Source: JAAYCI01 sp964370445 (GTDB taxonomy: Bacteria; Bacillota; Clostridia; Oscillospirales; Ruminococcaceae). Taken from it: DNA of 64,000 nt. The notes beneath the pieces were generated by a model. That model searched no databases and was not told the origin of the DNA. It worked only from the letters and a program-made list of their open reading frames with translations. The first letter of the stretch is position 1; each line of letters begins with the position of its first letter. Shown here in pieces: positions 52,751 through 61,984 of the stretch. A program made the position numbers and the translations under genes. The DNA lies in NCBI GenBank assembly GCA_964370445.1, contig CAYJJK010000002.1, forward strand, positions 13,929 through 77,928. Reading direction: 5' to 3'.

Positions 52751-53176
52751 ATGAAAATCATGGCAGTAGATTATGGCGATGCCCGAACGGGGCTTGCCGT
52801 TTGTGACCGTACCGAAACACTTTCCAGCCCTGTGGGTGTAATCGAGGAAAAAGGCATGGCGAAAGTAGCTGAAAAAATCATACATGCCAGCCGCGAATTT
52901 GATGTGGGCATGGTGGTGCTGGGCCTCCCCAAAAATATGGACGGTAGTGAGGGCCCGCGCGCTGAAAAAACACGCAAACTGGGCGCTATTTTAACACCAC
53001 TGCTATCGGTTCCGCTGGAGTATTGGGACGAGCGCAACACCACCAAAACAGCACATGGCCTTTTGGGAGACGCCGGTGCCTACGGCAAAAAACGAAAAGC
53101 TGTTTTAGACGCCGTGGCTGCCACCGTTATTTTAGACAATTACTTGGCAAAACGACGTAATGAAGGTGCGCAATAG
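52751..53176 (+). CDS. ruvX: RuvX/YqgF-family Holliday junction resolvase-like nuclease
   Basis: The protein has 141 residues with GGAGAATCGC before the ATG. It has an RNase H fold: MAVDYGDARTGLAVCD with the first catalytic Asp, VVLGLPKNMDGSEGPRAEKT in the middle and VPLEYWDERNTTKTAH with the Asp/Glu pair, then LDAVAATVILDNYL with the last Asp. Family members act in 16S rRNA 5'-end maturation and possibly recombination. The length is normal. Confidence 0.94.
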   Translation: MKIMAVDYGDARTGLAVCDRTETLSSPVGVIEEKGMAKVAEKIIHASREFDVGMVVLGLPKNMDGSEGPRAEKTRKLGAILTPLLSVPLEYWDERNTTKTAHGLLGDAGAYGKKRKAVLDAVAATVILDNYLAKRRNEGAQ

Positions 53177-53427
53177 CGCATCTTTTTTTATATGTACTGC
53201 CGCTGGGTGATAAACGCAAAAAGATAGTGTGAGTCTCATGTTTTTAAAAATCACACCAAATACTCTATGCTGCACCTATGGGCAAAAACCGCTTACACCA
53301 TCCTTTTCAGTAAAACAGCAGAACATTCTCATAGAATCATGTCCTAATTTCATATTTTTTTAGTTATTTTTTTATTTGTTTAAATTAATATCAAAATTTA
53401 TTCACAATTACAAGGTATACTAAATCG

Positions 53428-53675
53428 TGTTCTAAAATAAACGATTCGCAATATGAATGCTTTCTTTGTGGATATTATTTTATGAGCATGTTCTGGTTTT
53501 ACACTTTATATGCTCAAAGTGTTTTATCTCTACCATTGTTTTACGCACAAGCGGCTTGCGGCTGTTTGTGCAGAGTTCTAAGCGGGAGTTGCCCCGTTAT
53601 GCATCACCCACCCTGCCGCCCCGGCAAGCTTCGGCGCGGCAGACCACATACTTTCCGTTTTTATGAACGGTTTTA
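53428..53675 (+). ncRNA. structured non-coding RNA, copy 1 of a tandem pair
   Basis: A TATACT box (53416-53421) is followed by about 250 bases without a plausible gene. The 3' half has a hairpin around GGGAGTTGCCCC (53584-53595), a 7-bp CTGCCGC/GCGGCAG stem (53613-53642) with an inner CCG/CGG pair, and a terminator hairpin CCGTT-AACGG followed by TTTT (53655-53674). The same elements in the same order recur in copy 2 with stem sequence changed but pairing kept, which is evidence for selection on RNA structure. I cannot name the family. Confidence 0.65.
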
Positions 53676-53681
53676 ATAAAT

Positions 53682-53715
53682 GTTTTGCCGGCCCTTTTAT
53701 TGGGGCCGGTTTTGC
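53682..53715 (+). terminator. second terminator after ncRNA copy 1
   Basis: GCCGGCCC pairs with GGGGCCGGTTTTGC shortly after the RNA's own terminal hairpin, giving a second stop. Confidence 0.7.
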
Positions 53716-53982
53716 TTTCATCACTTACAACGTCAAAAGTTTTCCATATCTTATGTTTTCAAAAAGGCTCAACACTTTTTAACCAGCTTTCAGCGGGCTT
53801 ATAACTGTATAAAGCCATGAGGAAAACACACCTCACAAACCTAGTGATATCACAAAAATACAACAAAATTTCTCTTTCAGTCGCAAAAAACGACACCAGT
53901 TTCACAGCATTTACACATTAAGTTTGGAAAAGGTTCAAAAACAAATCAAAAAAAATTCATATTTCAAAGGTATACTAAAACA

Positions 53983-54188
53983 CGTCATAGAACACAGCTA
54001 CAAACTTCGGCTTGTACCTGAAAAAGGAGGGGATAGTCAAAGCACATCCATCTTGTGCGGCGAGCTTTGCACGTTACGGCTGCGGCCGAAAATTACAGTA
54101 AATAGGGACTTGCCCCATAAAATTTACTGCCGCCTTGGCAACGTCAACGCGGCAGACAACCAATTCACCGTTTATAAACGGTTTATAT
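53983..54188 (+). ncRNA. structured non-coding RNA, copy 2 of a tandem pair
   Basis: TATACT (53971-53976) sits in a context (TTCATATTTCAAAGG before it) like that of copy 1. The RNA of about 205 bases has CGGCTGCGGCCG, the GGGACTTGCCCC hairpin (54105-54116) inside a GTAAAT/ATTTAC stem, the CTGCCGC/GCGGCAG stem (54127-54155) with an inner TTG/CAA pair where copy 1 has CCG/CGG, and a terminal ACCGTTTATAAACGGTTT hairpin. The 5' halves of the two copies share little. Candidates to test are known Firmicutes RNAs such as 6S RNA or the raiA motif; I cannot assign it. Confidence 0.65.
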
Positions 54189-54220
54189 AAAAGTTACACC
54201 AAAATCACGCTTTGTCCCAA

Positions 54221-54264
54221 AACAAAAACCCCTTTTCATTTAAAGAAAGGGGTTTTTGTTTTTT
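54221..54264. terminator. bidirectional terminator between ncRNA and aminotransferase
   Basis: AACAAAAACCCCTTT pairs with AAAGGGGTTTTTGTT around a short loop, with a T tract on the plus strand. Confidence 0.88.
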
Positions 54265-54341
54265 TGTAAGCCACCCTATCCCACCTATGTATTTTGGGGT
54301 ATTTGGGGCAGCGTATTTCTCATCCATTTGATAAAACTATC

Positions 54342-55520
54342 TTATTGCAACTGTTCTTTCATAATCTGTACGCCTTTTCGAATCTGTTCCTCTGTGGGGG
54401 TAGAAAAGTTAAGCCGCAGCGTTTGGCTGGGCGCGTGTTCATCCACAAAAAAGGCACTTCCTGGCACAATAGCCAATTTGTTTTGTAGGCAGGCACTCAC
54501 AAAATCTGCGGTATTTACATCACTTGGTAAGCTGGCCCATAAAAACATGCCGCCTTTGGGTACCCAATACTGCAACCGTCCGCCCAAATGTGTATCCAGT
54601 TCATGCATCATCAGCTCTGCCTTTTTACGATAAATCTCCTGTATGCGCGTAAGATGCGTTTTTATGTCATACTGCGAAAGAAAACGCTCGCACACACGCT
54701 GTCCCCAAAGGTTTGTGTGCACATCATTGCCTTGTTTTGCCATCACCATTTTAGAAAGCAACTCACTTTGCCCCACACAAAAAGCCACTCGCATACCGGG
54801 TGATAAGATTTTACTGAGTGATGCTGCATACACCACGGCATTTTCCGTATCAAAACTTTTGATAGGCGGTAATCCTTCGCCTTCAAACCGCAGCTCACCA
54901 TAAGGGTTATCTTCTAAAATAGGCACACCATACCTTGTGCATAAATCATAGATATTTCGTCTTTTCTCTAGGCTACAAACAGAACCCGTTGGATTTTGGA
55001 AGTTGGGAATGGTATAAAAAAACCTCGGTTTTGGATTTTTAGAGAGTGCCGCTTCCAAAGCTTCAAGATTAACACCGTCCTCCTCCACCGTAACGCCGCG
55101 CAAAGTAACCCCATAGGCACGAAAACTATTCAGCGCCCCAAGAAAAGCCGGGTCTTCCACAGCCACCACATCGCCTTCGTCACACACAAGCCGTGCAAAT
55201 AAATCCATCACCTGCTGGCTGCCCGAGCACACTATCACACTGTCGCCTTGTTTGATGATATCAAATTCACGTGATAGATATTTTTTTCCCACTTCAATCA
55301 GCGGTGTATACCCTTCCGTAATAGAATATTGCAAGGTGGCCGCCGGCTCATCTTTCAGCAATTTGTCTGATATAGCACGGATTTCCTCTTGCGGAAATGC
55401 GTTTGTGTCAGGGTTTCCTCCTGCAAAGCTGATCAACGTAGGATCGGCCATTTGCTTAAGCAAACCACGAATGATAGACGGCCGCATCGCCTCGGCCTTA
55501 TGGCTATAGTGAAATGTCAT
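54342..55520 (-). CDS. PLP-dependent aminotransferase, class I/II (LysN/KAT-like)
   Basis: The protein has 392 residues from the ATG at 55520 behind AAAGGAGACAGTT. It has the fold type I pattern: PTLISFAGGNPDTNAFP at the start, IVCSGSQQVMDLFARLVCDE, FYTIPNFQNPTGSVCSLEKR, VPILEDNPYGELRF and the PLP-lysine stretch YAASLSKILSPGMRVAF. It is a stand-alone aminotransferase related to 2-aminoadipate/kynurenine aminotransferases and the MocR C-terminal domain. The substrate is uncertain. Confidence 0.9.
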   Translation of the reverse strand: MTFHYSHKAEAMRPSIIRGLLKQMADPTLISFAGGNPDTNAFPQEEIRAISDKLLKDEPAATLQYSITEGYTPLIEVGKKYLSREFDIIKQGDSVIVCSGSQQVMDLFARLVCDEGDVVAVEDPAFLGALNSFRAYGVTLRGVTVEEDGVNLEALEAALSKNPKPRFFYTIPNFQNPTGSVCSLEKRRNIYDLCTRYGVPILEDNPYGELRFEGEGLPPIKSFDTENAVVYAASLSKILSPGMRVAFCVGQSELLSKMVMAKQGNDVHTNLWGQRVCERFLSQYDIKTHLTRIQEIYRKKAELMMHELDTHLGGRLQYWVPKGGMFLWASLPSDVNTADFVSACLQNKLAIVPGSAFFVDEHAPSQTLRLNFSTPTEEQIRKGVQIMKEQLQ

Positions 55521-55564
55521 AACTGTCTCCTTTATTGGCCCGAAACGCTTCGTGCCGTTTAATT

Positions 55565-56743
55565 TTAGCGCTGGATAGGTGAATATGAACGATCTATTGT
55601 GATGTGACAATGCACAGCCCGTGCTTTGTTTTGCAGGGCTACTTCGGTTTGATGCAAAAGTTCTGCCTCGGTTAAAGGTATGTCATCCGGCATAAAAACA
55701 TCAAAAATATAGTTGTCATGCTCTTTGCCCGCAATGAAACGAAAATCATGCAAGCGCAGGCGCATATCTATCGAAGAAAGTGCATCCACTGCACGTTTTC
55801 GCGCAGGATCCAACTTACTCTCTCTTGTCTCAATGGGGTCATAATGCAATGTGAGATGCACATTTTCATTTTTTAAAAAATCACGTTCTATGTTGTCTAA
55901 AATGTCATGGCTGTGCATCACATCCATTTCAGCAGGCATTTCAACATGCGCAGTGGCAAATCGGCGTTTGGGACCATAGTCGTGCACCAACAAATCATGT
56001 GTGCCCAAAACCCCCGGTGCAGCTTCTATTTTTGTTTTTACACTTTGTACAAACTCGGCACTTGGGGCACTGCCCAATAAAGGGTTTAGCGTATCCCGCA
56101 CCAATAAAACACCACTTACCAAAATAAACCCCGCCACCAAAAGCCCCATCCATCCATCTAAATTAAAGCCCGTCACCTCGGCAATCACTGCCGCAAATAG
56201 CACTGCCGAAGTAGAAATCACATCATTTCGGCTATCTGCATACACCGCCTGTAAAGCATTGCTCTCTATTTTAATGCCAATACTTCTGTTAAAAAAAGCC
56301 ATCCATATCTTTAAAAATATACTGCCCAAAAGCACCGCAAAACTCACCATACCAAAATGCACGGGTGTGGGCGACATAATTTTTTGCACACTACTTTGCA
56401 AAACACCAATCCCGATACTCATAATCAGCACAGCCACAGCCAAGGCTGCAATATACTCGTAGCGTGCATGCCCAAAAGGATGGTCTTTATCTGCCGGGCG
56501 CTCGGCCAGTTTGAACCCCACCAGTGTGATAACAGAACTTGCCGAATCGGCCAAGTTATTCACTGCATCGGCCGCTATGGCAATACTGCCCGACAATACC
56601 CCCACCAAAAGCTTTGCCCCCACCAACACGATATTGCACAAAAGACACACAATACCGCACATTTTTCCATATGCGCTGCGCACAGCGGGGTTTTCTGTAT
56701 CTTTGCTGTTTTTCACAAAAAGACGCGTGAGCAATTTCGTCAT
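55565..56743 (-). CDS. cation diffusion facilitator family transporter
   Basis: The protein has 392 residues. It has six membrane segments (about 25-230) with the metal-site pairs AIAADAVNNLADSASSV and ADSRNDVISTSAV, where Asn/Asp ligands replace the usual His-xxx-Asp; this suggests manganese or iron rather than zinc. The C-terminal cytoplasmic domain (GTHDLLVHDYGPKRRFATAH, HVEMPAEMDVMHSHDI) is followed by an extra 80-residue extension containing more His. It exports divalent cations. Confidence 0.9.
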   Translation of the reverse strand: MTKLLTRLFVKNSKDTENPAVRSAYGKMCGIVCLLCNIVLVGAKLLVGVLSGSIAIAADAVNNLADSASSVITLVGFKLAERPADKDHPFGHARYEYIAALAVAVLIMSIGIGVLQSSVQKIMSPTPVHFGMVSFAVLLGSIFLKIWMAFFNRSIGIKIESNALQAVYADSRNDVISTSAVLFAAVIAEVTGFNLDGWMGLLVAGFILVSGVLLVRDTLNPLLGSAPSAEFVQSVKTKIEAAPGVLGTHDLLVHDYGPKRRFATAHVEMPAEMDVMHSHDILDNIERDFLKNENVHLTLHYDPIETRESKLDPARKRAVDALSSIDMRLRLHDFRFIAGKEHDNYIFDVFMPDDIPLTEAELLHQTEVALQNKARAVHCHITIDRSYSPIQR

Positions 56744-56999
56744 ACAGGGGTAACTCCTTTCCGGATGGTTTCGTTACAACGGCTACAAGACACCTTGCCA
56801 CTTTCGAGAAAGTGGCAAAAATGTTCAGCCAAGGACATGCTTTATATGGGCATATTGTTGGCAAACGGCTTTTGAAAACAAACATAAAAAATGAATTTTA
56901 TAAAATACATTTTAAACATTAGGCCCTTCTTGTGTGGTTTTTCCCTGTTTTGCATGAGCGCAACTCAAGGCCTTGTAACCATAAAAAATGACCTTAAAA

Positions 57000-57125
57000 A
57001 AAACTGTCACAAAGCGTAGCTTTGTGACCTGTTTTTTCTTGAAGTACGCAAAAATCACACCTGCTCTTAAACAAAAAGTTTATCCACTTTTTTCAAAATG
57101 GCGCAGTGTGGGGCAAAGCCCCACA
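57000..57125. repeat. interspersed repeat, long form copy 2
   Basis: GTCACAAAGC/GCTTTGTGAC, then AAAAAGTTTATCCACTTTTT, then GTGGGGCAAAGCCCCAC occur in the same order as at 41612-41755. No coding potential is evident. It fills the gap between NfnB and the cation transporter, whose start is at 56743. Confidence 0.7.
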
Positions 57126-57143
57126 AACTTTGCGCTGTAGCCA

Positions 57144-58529
57144 CTATTTGCTTAACACTTCATCAATTTGTGCTGCGGCGTCTTTACCGGCACCCATAGC
57201 CAAAATAACAGTGGCGGCGCCGGTAACAACGTCACCGCCGGCCCACACGTTATCACGTGTGGTTAATCCTTTTTCGTCTTTTGTCACAAGGCAGCCCCAC
57301 TTGTTGGCTTCAAGTCCAGGGGTGGTCATGCGAATCAAAGGATTTGGACTGTTGCCAATGGCAATGATCACACCATCCAGTTCGGGATAGAAATCACTGC
57401 CCTCAATGGCCACCGGGCGTCTACGTCCCGAGGCATCAGCTTCTCCAAGCTCGTTGCGTAGGCAGTGCATTTTCACCACGTTTCCCGCCTCATCACCCAC
57501 CACTTCCAGCGGTGTGATGAGGAACTGGAACTGTATTCCTTCCTCTTCAGCATGCTCAATTTCTTCAAGGCGTGCGGGCATTTCATCTCTGGTGCGGCGA
57601 TAAAACACATGCACTTCCTCGGCGCCAAGACGACGTGCACAACGTGCAGCGTCCATAGCCACGTTGCCACCACCAATCACAGCCACACGTTTTGCACGCA
57701 TCACCGGGGTATGGCTATCTTCTTTCCACGCACCCATTAGGTTGATGCGGGTCAAAAACTCATTGGCGCTCATCACACCATTCAGGTTTTCGCCCGGGAT
57801 ACCCATAAACACGGGAAGGCCAGCACCCGAGCCAATAAACACGGCCTCAAAGCCCATTTCAAACAATTCGTCTACCGTTAACACTTTGCCTATGACCATA
57901 TTGGTCACAATTTCAACACCCAGCTCTTTCAGGCCATCAATTTCACGTTGTACAATGGCTTTTGGCAAACGAAACTCGGGTATACCATACACCAGAACCC
58001 CGCCTGTTTTATGCAATGCCTCATAAATAGTAACGGCATACCCTTTTTTGGCAAGCTCGCCTGCCACAGTAAGGCCCGCGGGTCCTGCGCCCACCACAGC
58101 TACTTTGCGTCCGTTCGGGGTCGGTTTTTTTACTTCGGTTTTGCCTTGTTCCATTTTCCAATCAGCCACATAACGCTCTAAGCGGCCAATACCCACAGGC
58201 TCATGCTTGATGCCACGCACACATTTGGCTTCACATTGTGTTTCCTGCGGACACACACGCCCACAAACAGCCGGTAAACTGGTTTGCTCGCTTAAAGATT
58301 CGTAGGCTCCGTTCATATCGTCAGCCGCCATTTTGCCCAAAAACGCCGGGATATCAATGCCCACCGGGCAGCCTGCCACGCAGGGTTTATGTTTACATTG
58401 TAGGCAGCGTGCAGCTTCATTCACTGCCATCTCATGGGTATAACCCAACGCTACTTCGGTAAAATTGCGGCTACGCGCCTCGGCATCTTGTGCCGGCATC
58501 TCTGTTTTTTTCGGTTCCATATTTGGCAT
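57144..58529 (-). CDS. nfnB: NADPH-dependent glutamate synthase small subunit-like / NfnB
   Basis: The protein has 461 residues. N-terminal Cys motifs for two [4Fe-4S] clusters are seen (AARCLQCKHKPCVAGCPVGI and CGRVCPQETQCEAKCVRG). The FAD loop is AVVGAGPAGLTVAGELAKKG and the NADPH loop AVIGGGNVAMDAARCARRLG. The C-terminus is GGDVVTGAATVILAMGAGKD. Together with the adjacent NfnA-like subunit it forms the electron-bifurcating NADH-dependent ferredoxin:NADP+ oxidoreductase rather than glutamate synthase. Confidence 0.9.
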   Translation of the reverse strand: MPNMEPKKTEMPAQDAEARSRNFTEVALGYTHEMAVNEAARCLQCKHKPCVAGCPVGIDIPAFLGKMAADDMNGAYESLSEQTSLPAVCGRVCPQETQCEAKCVRGIKHEPVGIGRLERYVADWKMEQGKTEVKKPTPNGRKVAVVGAGPAGLTVAGELAKKGYAVTIYEALHKTGGVLVYGIPEFRLPKAIVQREIDGLKELGVEIVTNMVIGKVLTVDELFEMGFEAVFIGSGAGLPVFMGIPGENLNGVMSANEFLTRINLMGAWKEDSHTPVMRAKRVAVIGGGNVAMDAARCARRLGAEEVHVFYRRTRDEMPARLEEIEHAEEEGIQFQFLITPLEVVGDEAGNVVKMHCLRNELGEADASGRRRPVAIEGSDFYPELDGVIIAIGNSPNPLIRMTTPGLEANKWGCLVTKDEKGLTTRDNVWAGGDVVTGAATVILAMGAGKDAAAQIDEVLSK

Positions 58530-58568
58530 TTATTCTATCCCCTTTTCTCTATTGCTCACCATTGCAGC

Positions 58569-59408
58569 TTACAGTTCTCTATTCATCAAACGGCAACTTT
58601 CGTCGCGCATATGTGTTTCAAAGTTTTTAAATGTGCCGGCGCGGCGCATTGCCTCGTCAAAGTCAATCATGTCACCATCAAATTCGGGGCCATCCACGCA
58701 GGCAAACTTCACTTCTCCACCCACGGTGAGCCTACATCCGCCACACATGCCCGTGCCGTCTACCATAATGGGGTTCATCGAAACCACACTTTTTACACCA
58801 TGTTTTTGGCAAACTGCCACCACAAATTTCATCATAATTAACGGGCCAATAGCAATCACTTCGTCATATTCATTGCCCTCTTCAATCAGCTTTTCTAGCG
58901 CCGTTGTTACAAGGCCTTTTTCGCCATGGCTGCCATCGTCTGTCATCATCATCATCTTTTCACTGGCTGCATTGAACTCATCTTCCAAAATCACAAGATC
59001 TTTGTTTCTAAAACCAACCACGCTGTGCACTGTGCACCCCAGCTCGTGCAGGCTTTTGGCCACGGGATACGCAATGGCACATCCCACGCCGCCGCCCACA
59101 ACCGCCACTTTTTTAAGGCCTTCCAGTTCGCTAGCTTTACCAAGCGGCCCCACAAAATCTTGCACACTGTCGCCTTCTTGTAGGCTATCCAGCCGCACTG
59201 TACCCCCACCTACAATCTGGTAAATAATCGTCACTGTACCTTTTTCTCTGTCATAATCTGCAATAGTAAGTGGCAATCTCTCAGATTCATCTGTGGCTCG
59301 CACAATAATAAACTGGCCTGGCTGCGCTTTTTTCGCAACCAAAGGTGCCTCAATCTCCATCCGGCTTACTGTTGGGTTCAGCGCCTCTTTCTTCACAATT
59401 CTATACAT
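58569..59408 (-). CDS. nfnA: NfnA subunit (ferredoxin-NADP+ reductase-like, [2Fe-2S])
   Basis: The protein has 279 residues behind GGGAGGACAGT. The FAD-binding domain shows RLPLTIADYDREKGTVTIIY, the NAD domain VAVVGGGVGCAIAYPVAKSL and the [2Fe-2S] site a cysteine set in GMCGGCRLTVGGEVKFACVD. It transfers electrons from NADH and reduced ferredoxin to NfnB. It lies 39 bases upstream of nfnB in one operon, matching the clostridial nfnAB order. Confidence 0.9.
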   Translation of the reverse strand: MYRIVKKEALNPTVSRMEIEAPLVAKKAQPGQFIIVRATDESERLPLTIADYDREKGTVTIIYQIVGGGTVRLDSLQEGDSVQDFVGPLGKASELEGLKKVAVVGGGVGCAIAYPVAKSLHELGCTVHSVVGFRNKDLVILEDEFNAASEKMMMMTDDGSHGEKGLVTTALEKLIEEGNEYDEVIAIGPLIMMKFVVAVCQKHGVKSVVSMNPIMVDGTGMCGGCRLTVGGEVKFACVDGPEFDGDMIDFDEAMRRAGTFKNFETHMRDESCRLMNREL

Positions 59409-59489
59409 ACTGTCCTCCCATAACGCACTTTTGTCTTTTTAATACCAATATAGAGTTTATTATACACATTTTTGAAATGAAGAGCAATA

Positions 59490-59560
59490 CCCCGAAACAT
59501 CTTTTCTTCGAATGAAAAGGTGTTTCGGGCCCTCCCCATAAAACTTTTATCTAAAAACAA
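59490..59560. repeat. interspersed hairpin repeat, copy 3
   Basis: CGAAACATCTTTT around CTTCGAA pairs with AAAAGGTGTTTCG and is followed by CCCTCCCCATAAAACTTTTAT, the same plan as at 39170 and 49068. The surrounding gap (59409-59865) otherwise has no gene. Confidence 0.7.
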
Positions 59561-59820
59561 GCCTATCCTTCCATTCTCAAATTAAACGCATAGAGCCCCT
59601 ATTAATATGTATATATATCATATTATAAACGACTGTAAAAAATGCAAACCCTGCGTAAAATAAAACTGTAAGCCCCCACATTTTTGTTCTTATCTCCTTG
59701 CATGATGTTACTTTTTGCACAGACATCCTTTTTCATCCCCTGCATCAAGCATATTCATAAAACAACCCGTTTGTCCGCTTTTCCTAAAATGGTAGAATTT
59801 AGGAGATAAGCCTACATATA

Positions 59821-59854
59821 AAGTCCCCTTTTCTTTTTTAAGAAAAGGGGACTT
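59821..59854 (-). terminator. terminator of the ABC ATPase gene
   Basis: AAGTCCCCTTTTCTT pairs with AAGAAAAGGGGACTT, 12 bases after the ATPase stop on the minus strand. Confidence 0.88.
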
Positions 59855-59865
59855 TATATACTTTT

Positions 59866-60978
59866 TTAAGAGAAGATTGCCTCTTCGGTTTCTGCATCGA
59901 AAAGGTGCAATTTTTGGGTATCGATGCCCACATGCACCACATTACCGGTTTTGCTTTGTGTGGTGGGTTCCACACGTGCAGTAATCTGTTCGCCATTGTA
60001 GCTTAGATAGAGATATACTTCACTACCCATAAGCTCAGAAACATCCACAGTGGTTTTCAAAACACAATCGGGGTGCTCACGCAGGAAGGTTTCGTCATCG
60101 TTAATATCTTCGGGGCGGATGCCAACTTTCACGGTTTTGCCTACATACGCTTCCAATTTTTCCAAAGGCTTTTCGCTGGGGATGGCAAGGGTATCGCCAG
60201 CGGGCAATTTCACTACAAATTGGCCATTCTCCTTTGCCAAGGTAGCGTCCAAAAAGTTCATCTGCGGGGTACCAATAAAGCCAGCCACAAACATATTGCA
60301 CGGAAAATCATATAGATTTTGCGGTGTATCCACTTGCTGAATCAACCCGTCTTTCATCACCACAATGCGGTCACCCATGGTCATGGCCTCGGTTTGATCG
60401 TGTGTTACATACACAAATGTGGTACCAAGACGCTGGTGCAATTTGATAAGCTGAGTACGCATGGACGCACGCAATTTTGCATCTAGGTTAGAAAGTGGCT
60501 CGTCCAACAGGAACACGGCCGGGTTGCGCACCATAGCGCGGCCCAAAGCCACACGCTGACGCTGGCCGCCGGAAAGAGCCTTCGGTTTGCGCTCTAAAAG
60601 GTGCTCGATATCCAAAATTTTAGCGGCCTCGTGCACACGGCGCTTAATTTCGTCTTTCGGTGTTTTTCGCAATTCCAGGCCGAAGGCCATGTTTTTAAAC
60701 ACTGTCATGTGCGGATACAGTGCATAGTTTTGAAACACCATCGCAATATCCCTGTCTTTTGGCGGCACATCGTTCACCATCCGGTCCCCGATAAAAAGCT
60801 CGCCCTTGCTGATTTCTTCAAGGCCTGCAATCATGCGCAAGGTGGTGGATTTTCCGCAACCGGACGGGCCTACCAAAATGATAAACTCCTTGTCTGTCAC
60901 CTCTAAATTAAAATCTCTTACCGCGGTAACATCCCCAGGGTAAATTTTATAAATGTGCTGTAGAGAAATACTAGCCAT
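59866..60978 (-). CDS. msmX: sugar ABC transporter ATPase (MsmX/UgpC family), orphan
   Basis: The protein has 370 residues behind AAAAAGGAGACCAATTTGT. It has Walker A GPSGCGKST (near 38), Q-loop QNYALYPHMTVFKNMAFGLE, signature LSGGQRQRVALGRA, Walker B VFLLDEPLSNLD and a C-terminal regulatory OB-like domain (VGIRPEDINDD). Such stand-alone ATPases energise several carbohydrate importers encoded elsewhere. No permease or binding protein is nearby. Confidence 0.95.
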   Translation of the reverse strand: MASISLQHIYKIYPGDVTAVRDFNLEVTDKEFIILVGPSGCGKSTTLRMIAGLEEISKGELFIGDRMVNDVPPKDRDIAMVFQNYALYPHMTVFKNMAFGLELRKTPKDEIKRRVHEAAKILDIEHLLERKPKALSGGQRQRVALGRAMVRNPAVFLLDEPLSNLDAKLRASMRTQLIKLHQRLGTTFVYVTHDQTEAMTMGDRIVVMKDGLIQQVDTPQNLYDFPCNMFVAGFIGTPQMNFLDATLAKENGQFVVKLPAGDTLAIPSEKPLEKLEAYVGKTVKVGIRPEDINDDETFLREHPDCVLKTTVDVSELMGSEVYLYLSYNGEQITARVEPTTQSKTGNVVHVGIDTQKLHLFDAETEEAIFS

Positions 60979-61123
60979 ACAAATTGGTCTCCTTTTTCAC
61001 AAAAATATTTCATAAAGATTGCTAAAACGGTTGAATTGTCCGCTCTGCTACGTTATTATGTATTATAGTACCACAAAAAAGCAAACTTTTTATAGCATTT
61101 TATAGACTTGAGGTGTCAATATA

Positions 61124-61924
61124 ATGAGCTTTTCGATTGCGCGGTATTGCAGGCGGGGGGCTGTGCTTCGCAAAGTAGGCGAAGGCGTCTTTGAGCTTGG
61201 AGAGGAAAACGGGCTAAATATTTTTTTATTGCAAGAAGGTATGGTTGCGCTAGAAGAAGACACACGGTATCTTCCCTCAGGCAGTTTGGTGGCCACAAAG
61301 CGTCCCCAGGTGTTTTTTCCTGCGGGCACTTGCATGGTAAACGGGGTTGTGCTGCATGGCAGTATCGCCGACGAATTCAAACAGGAAATGGATGAAAAGT
61401 TAATTATTTTACCTGGTGCCAACGCAAAACCAATGGAAATATTACACCGTTTGCAAACAGATTTAAGCGTCTCTGAAAACTGCGCCTTAGCCTTTTCTTT
61501 AATTTGTGCCATGACAGAAACACCACGTCGAAAACAAAAATTGCCCGCACTTGTGGTATCGGCTCTAGAGCAGATACACAACCACTATGGCGAGTGGTAT
61601 GGCATAGAAGAGCTGGCAGACGAATTGCATGTCAGCAAAGCCCATTTAATTCGCCGTTTTAAAGCCACCATGGGCATGCCTCCTGGTCGGTATTTAAGCC
61701 TTGTGCGTGTAGAGGCTGCAAAACGACTTTTGCTGGAGGGTATGAATTTAGAGGCTGTATCGGGCCTATGTGGATTTTCTGGCCCCAATTATCTATGTCG
61801 AGTATTTAAAAAAGAAGTAGGACAAAGCCCCGGAGCCTGGCAAGAGGAAAATATGCGTCCAGTTTCACAAGAAACACCACCCATGTCCAAACCCAGCGAT
61901 TTAGAAACACTGATGTATTTATAA
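61124..61924 (+). CDS. AraC-family transcriptional regulator
   Basis: The protein has 266 residues. The C-terminal 100 residues carry the double helix-turn-helix (YGIEELADELHVSKAHLIRR, then YLSLVRVEAAKRLLLEGMNL, then VSGLCGFSGPNYLCRVFKKE, then GQSPGAW). The N-terminal 150 residues form a small beta-rich ligand domain. It is divergent from msmX with a 145-base gap between, so it may regulate it, for example in response to sugar. Confidence 0.88.
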   Translation: MSFSIARYCRRGAVLRKVGEGVFELGEENGLNIFLLQEGMVALEEDTRYLPSGSLVATKRPQVFFPAGTCMVNGVVLHGSIADEFKQEMDEKLIILPGANAKPMEILHRLQTDLSVSENCALAFSLICAMTETPRRKQKLPALVVSALEQIHNHYGEWYGIEELADELHVSKAHLIRRFKATMGMPPGRYLSLVRVEAAKRLLLEGMNLEAVSGLCGFSGPNYLCRVFKKEVGQSPGAWQEENMRPVSQETPPMSKPSDLETLMYL

Positions 61925-61984
61925 GAGCACAAAGAGGAAGGAAAACCAACACTATATTGTGGCACACACACAAGGAGGTTTTCT

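Noticed and set aside
53457..53676. 64-69 codon frames over the ncRNA copy 1 region
   Set aside because: They have no ribosome site, they cross strong RNA stems and the terminator, and the two copies do not preserve any frame between them.
53924..54190. 88-codon frame over ncRNA copy 2
   Set aside because: It starts upstream of the promoter box and conserved features are stems, not codons. A GGAGGGG near 54026 is not followed by a sensible start.
57144..58529. The NfnB gene as glutamate synthase small subunit (gltD)
   Set aside because: It is paired with an NfnA-type FAD/[2Fe-2S] subunit and there is no glutamate synthase large subunit nearby.
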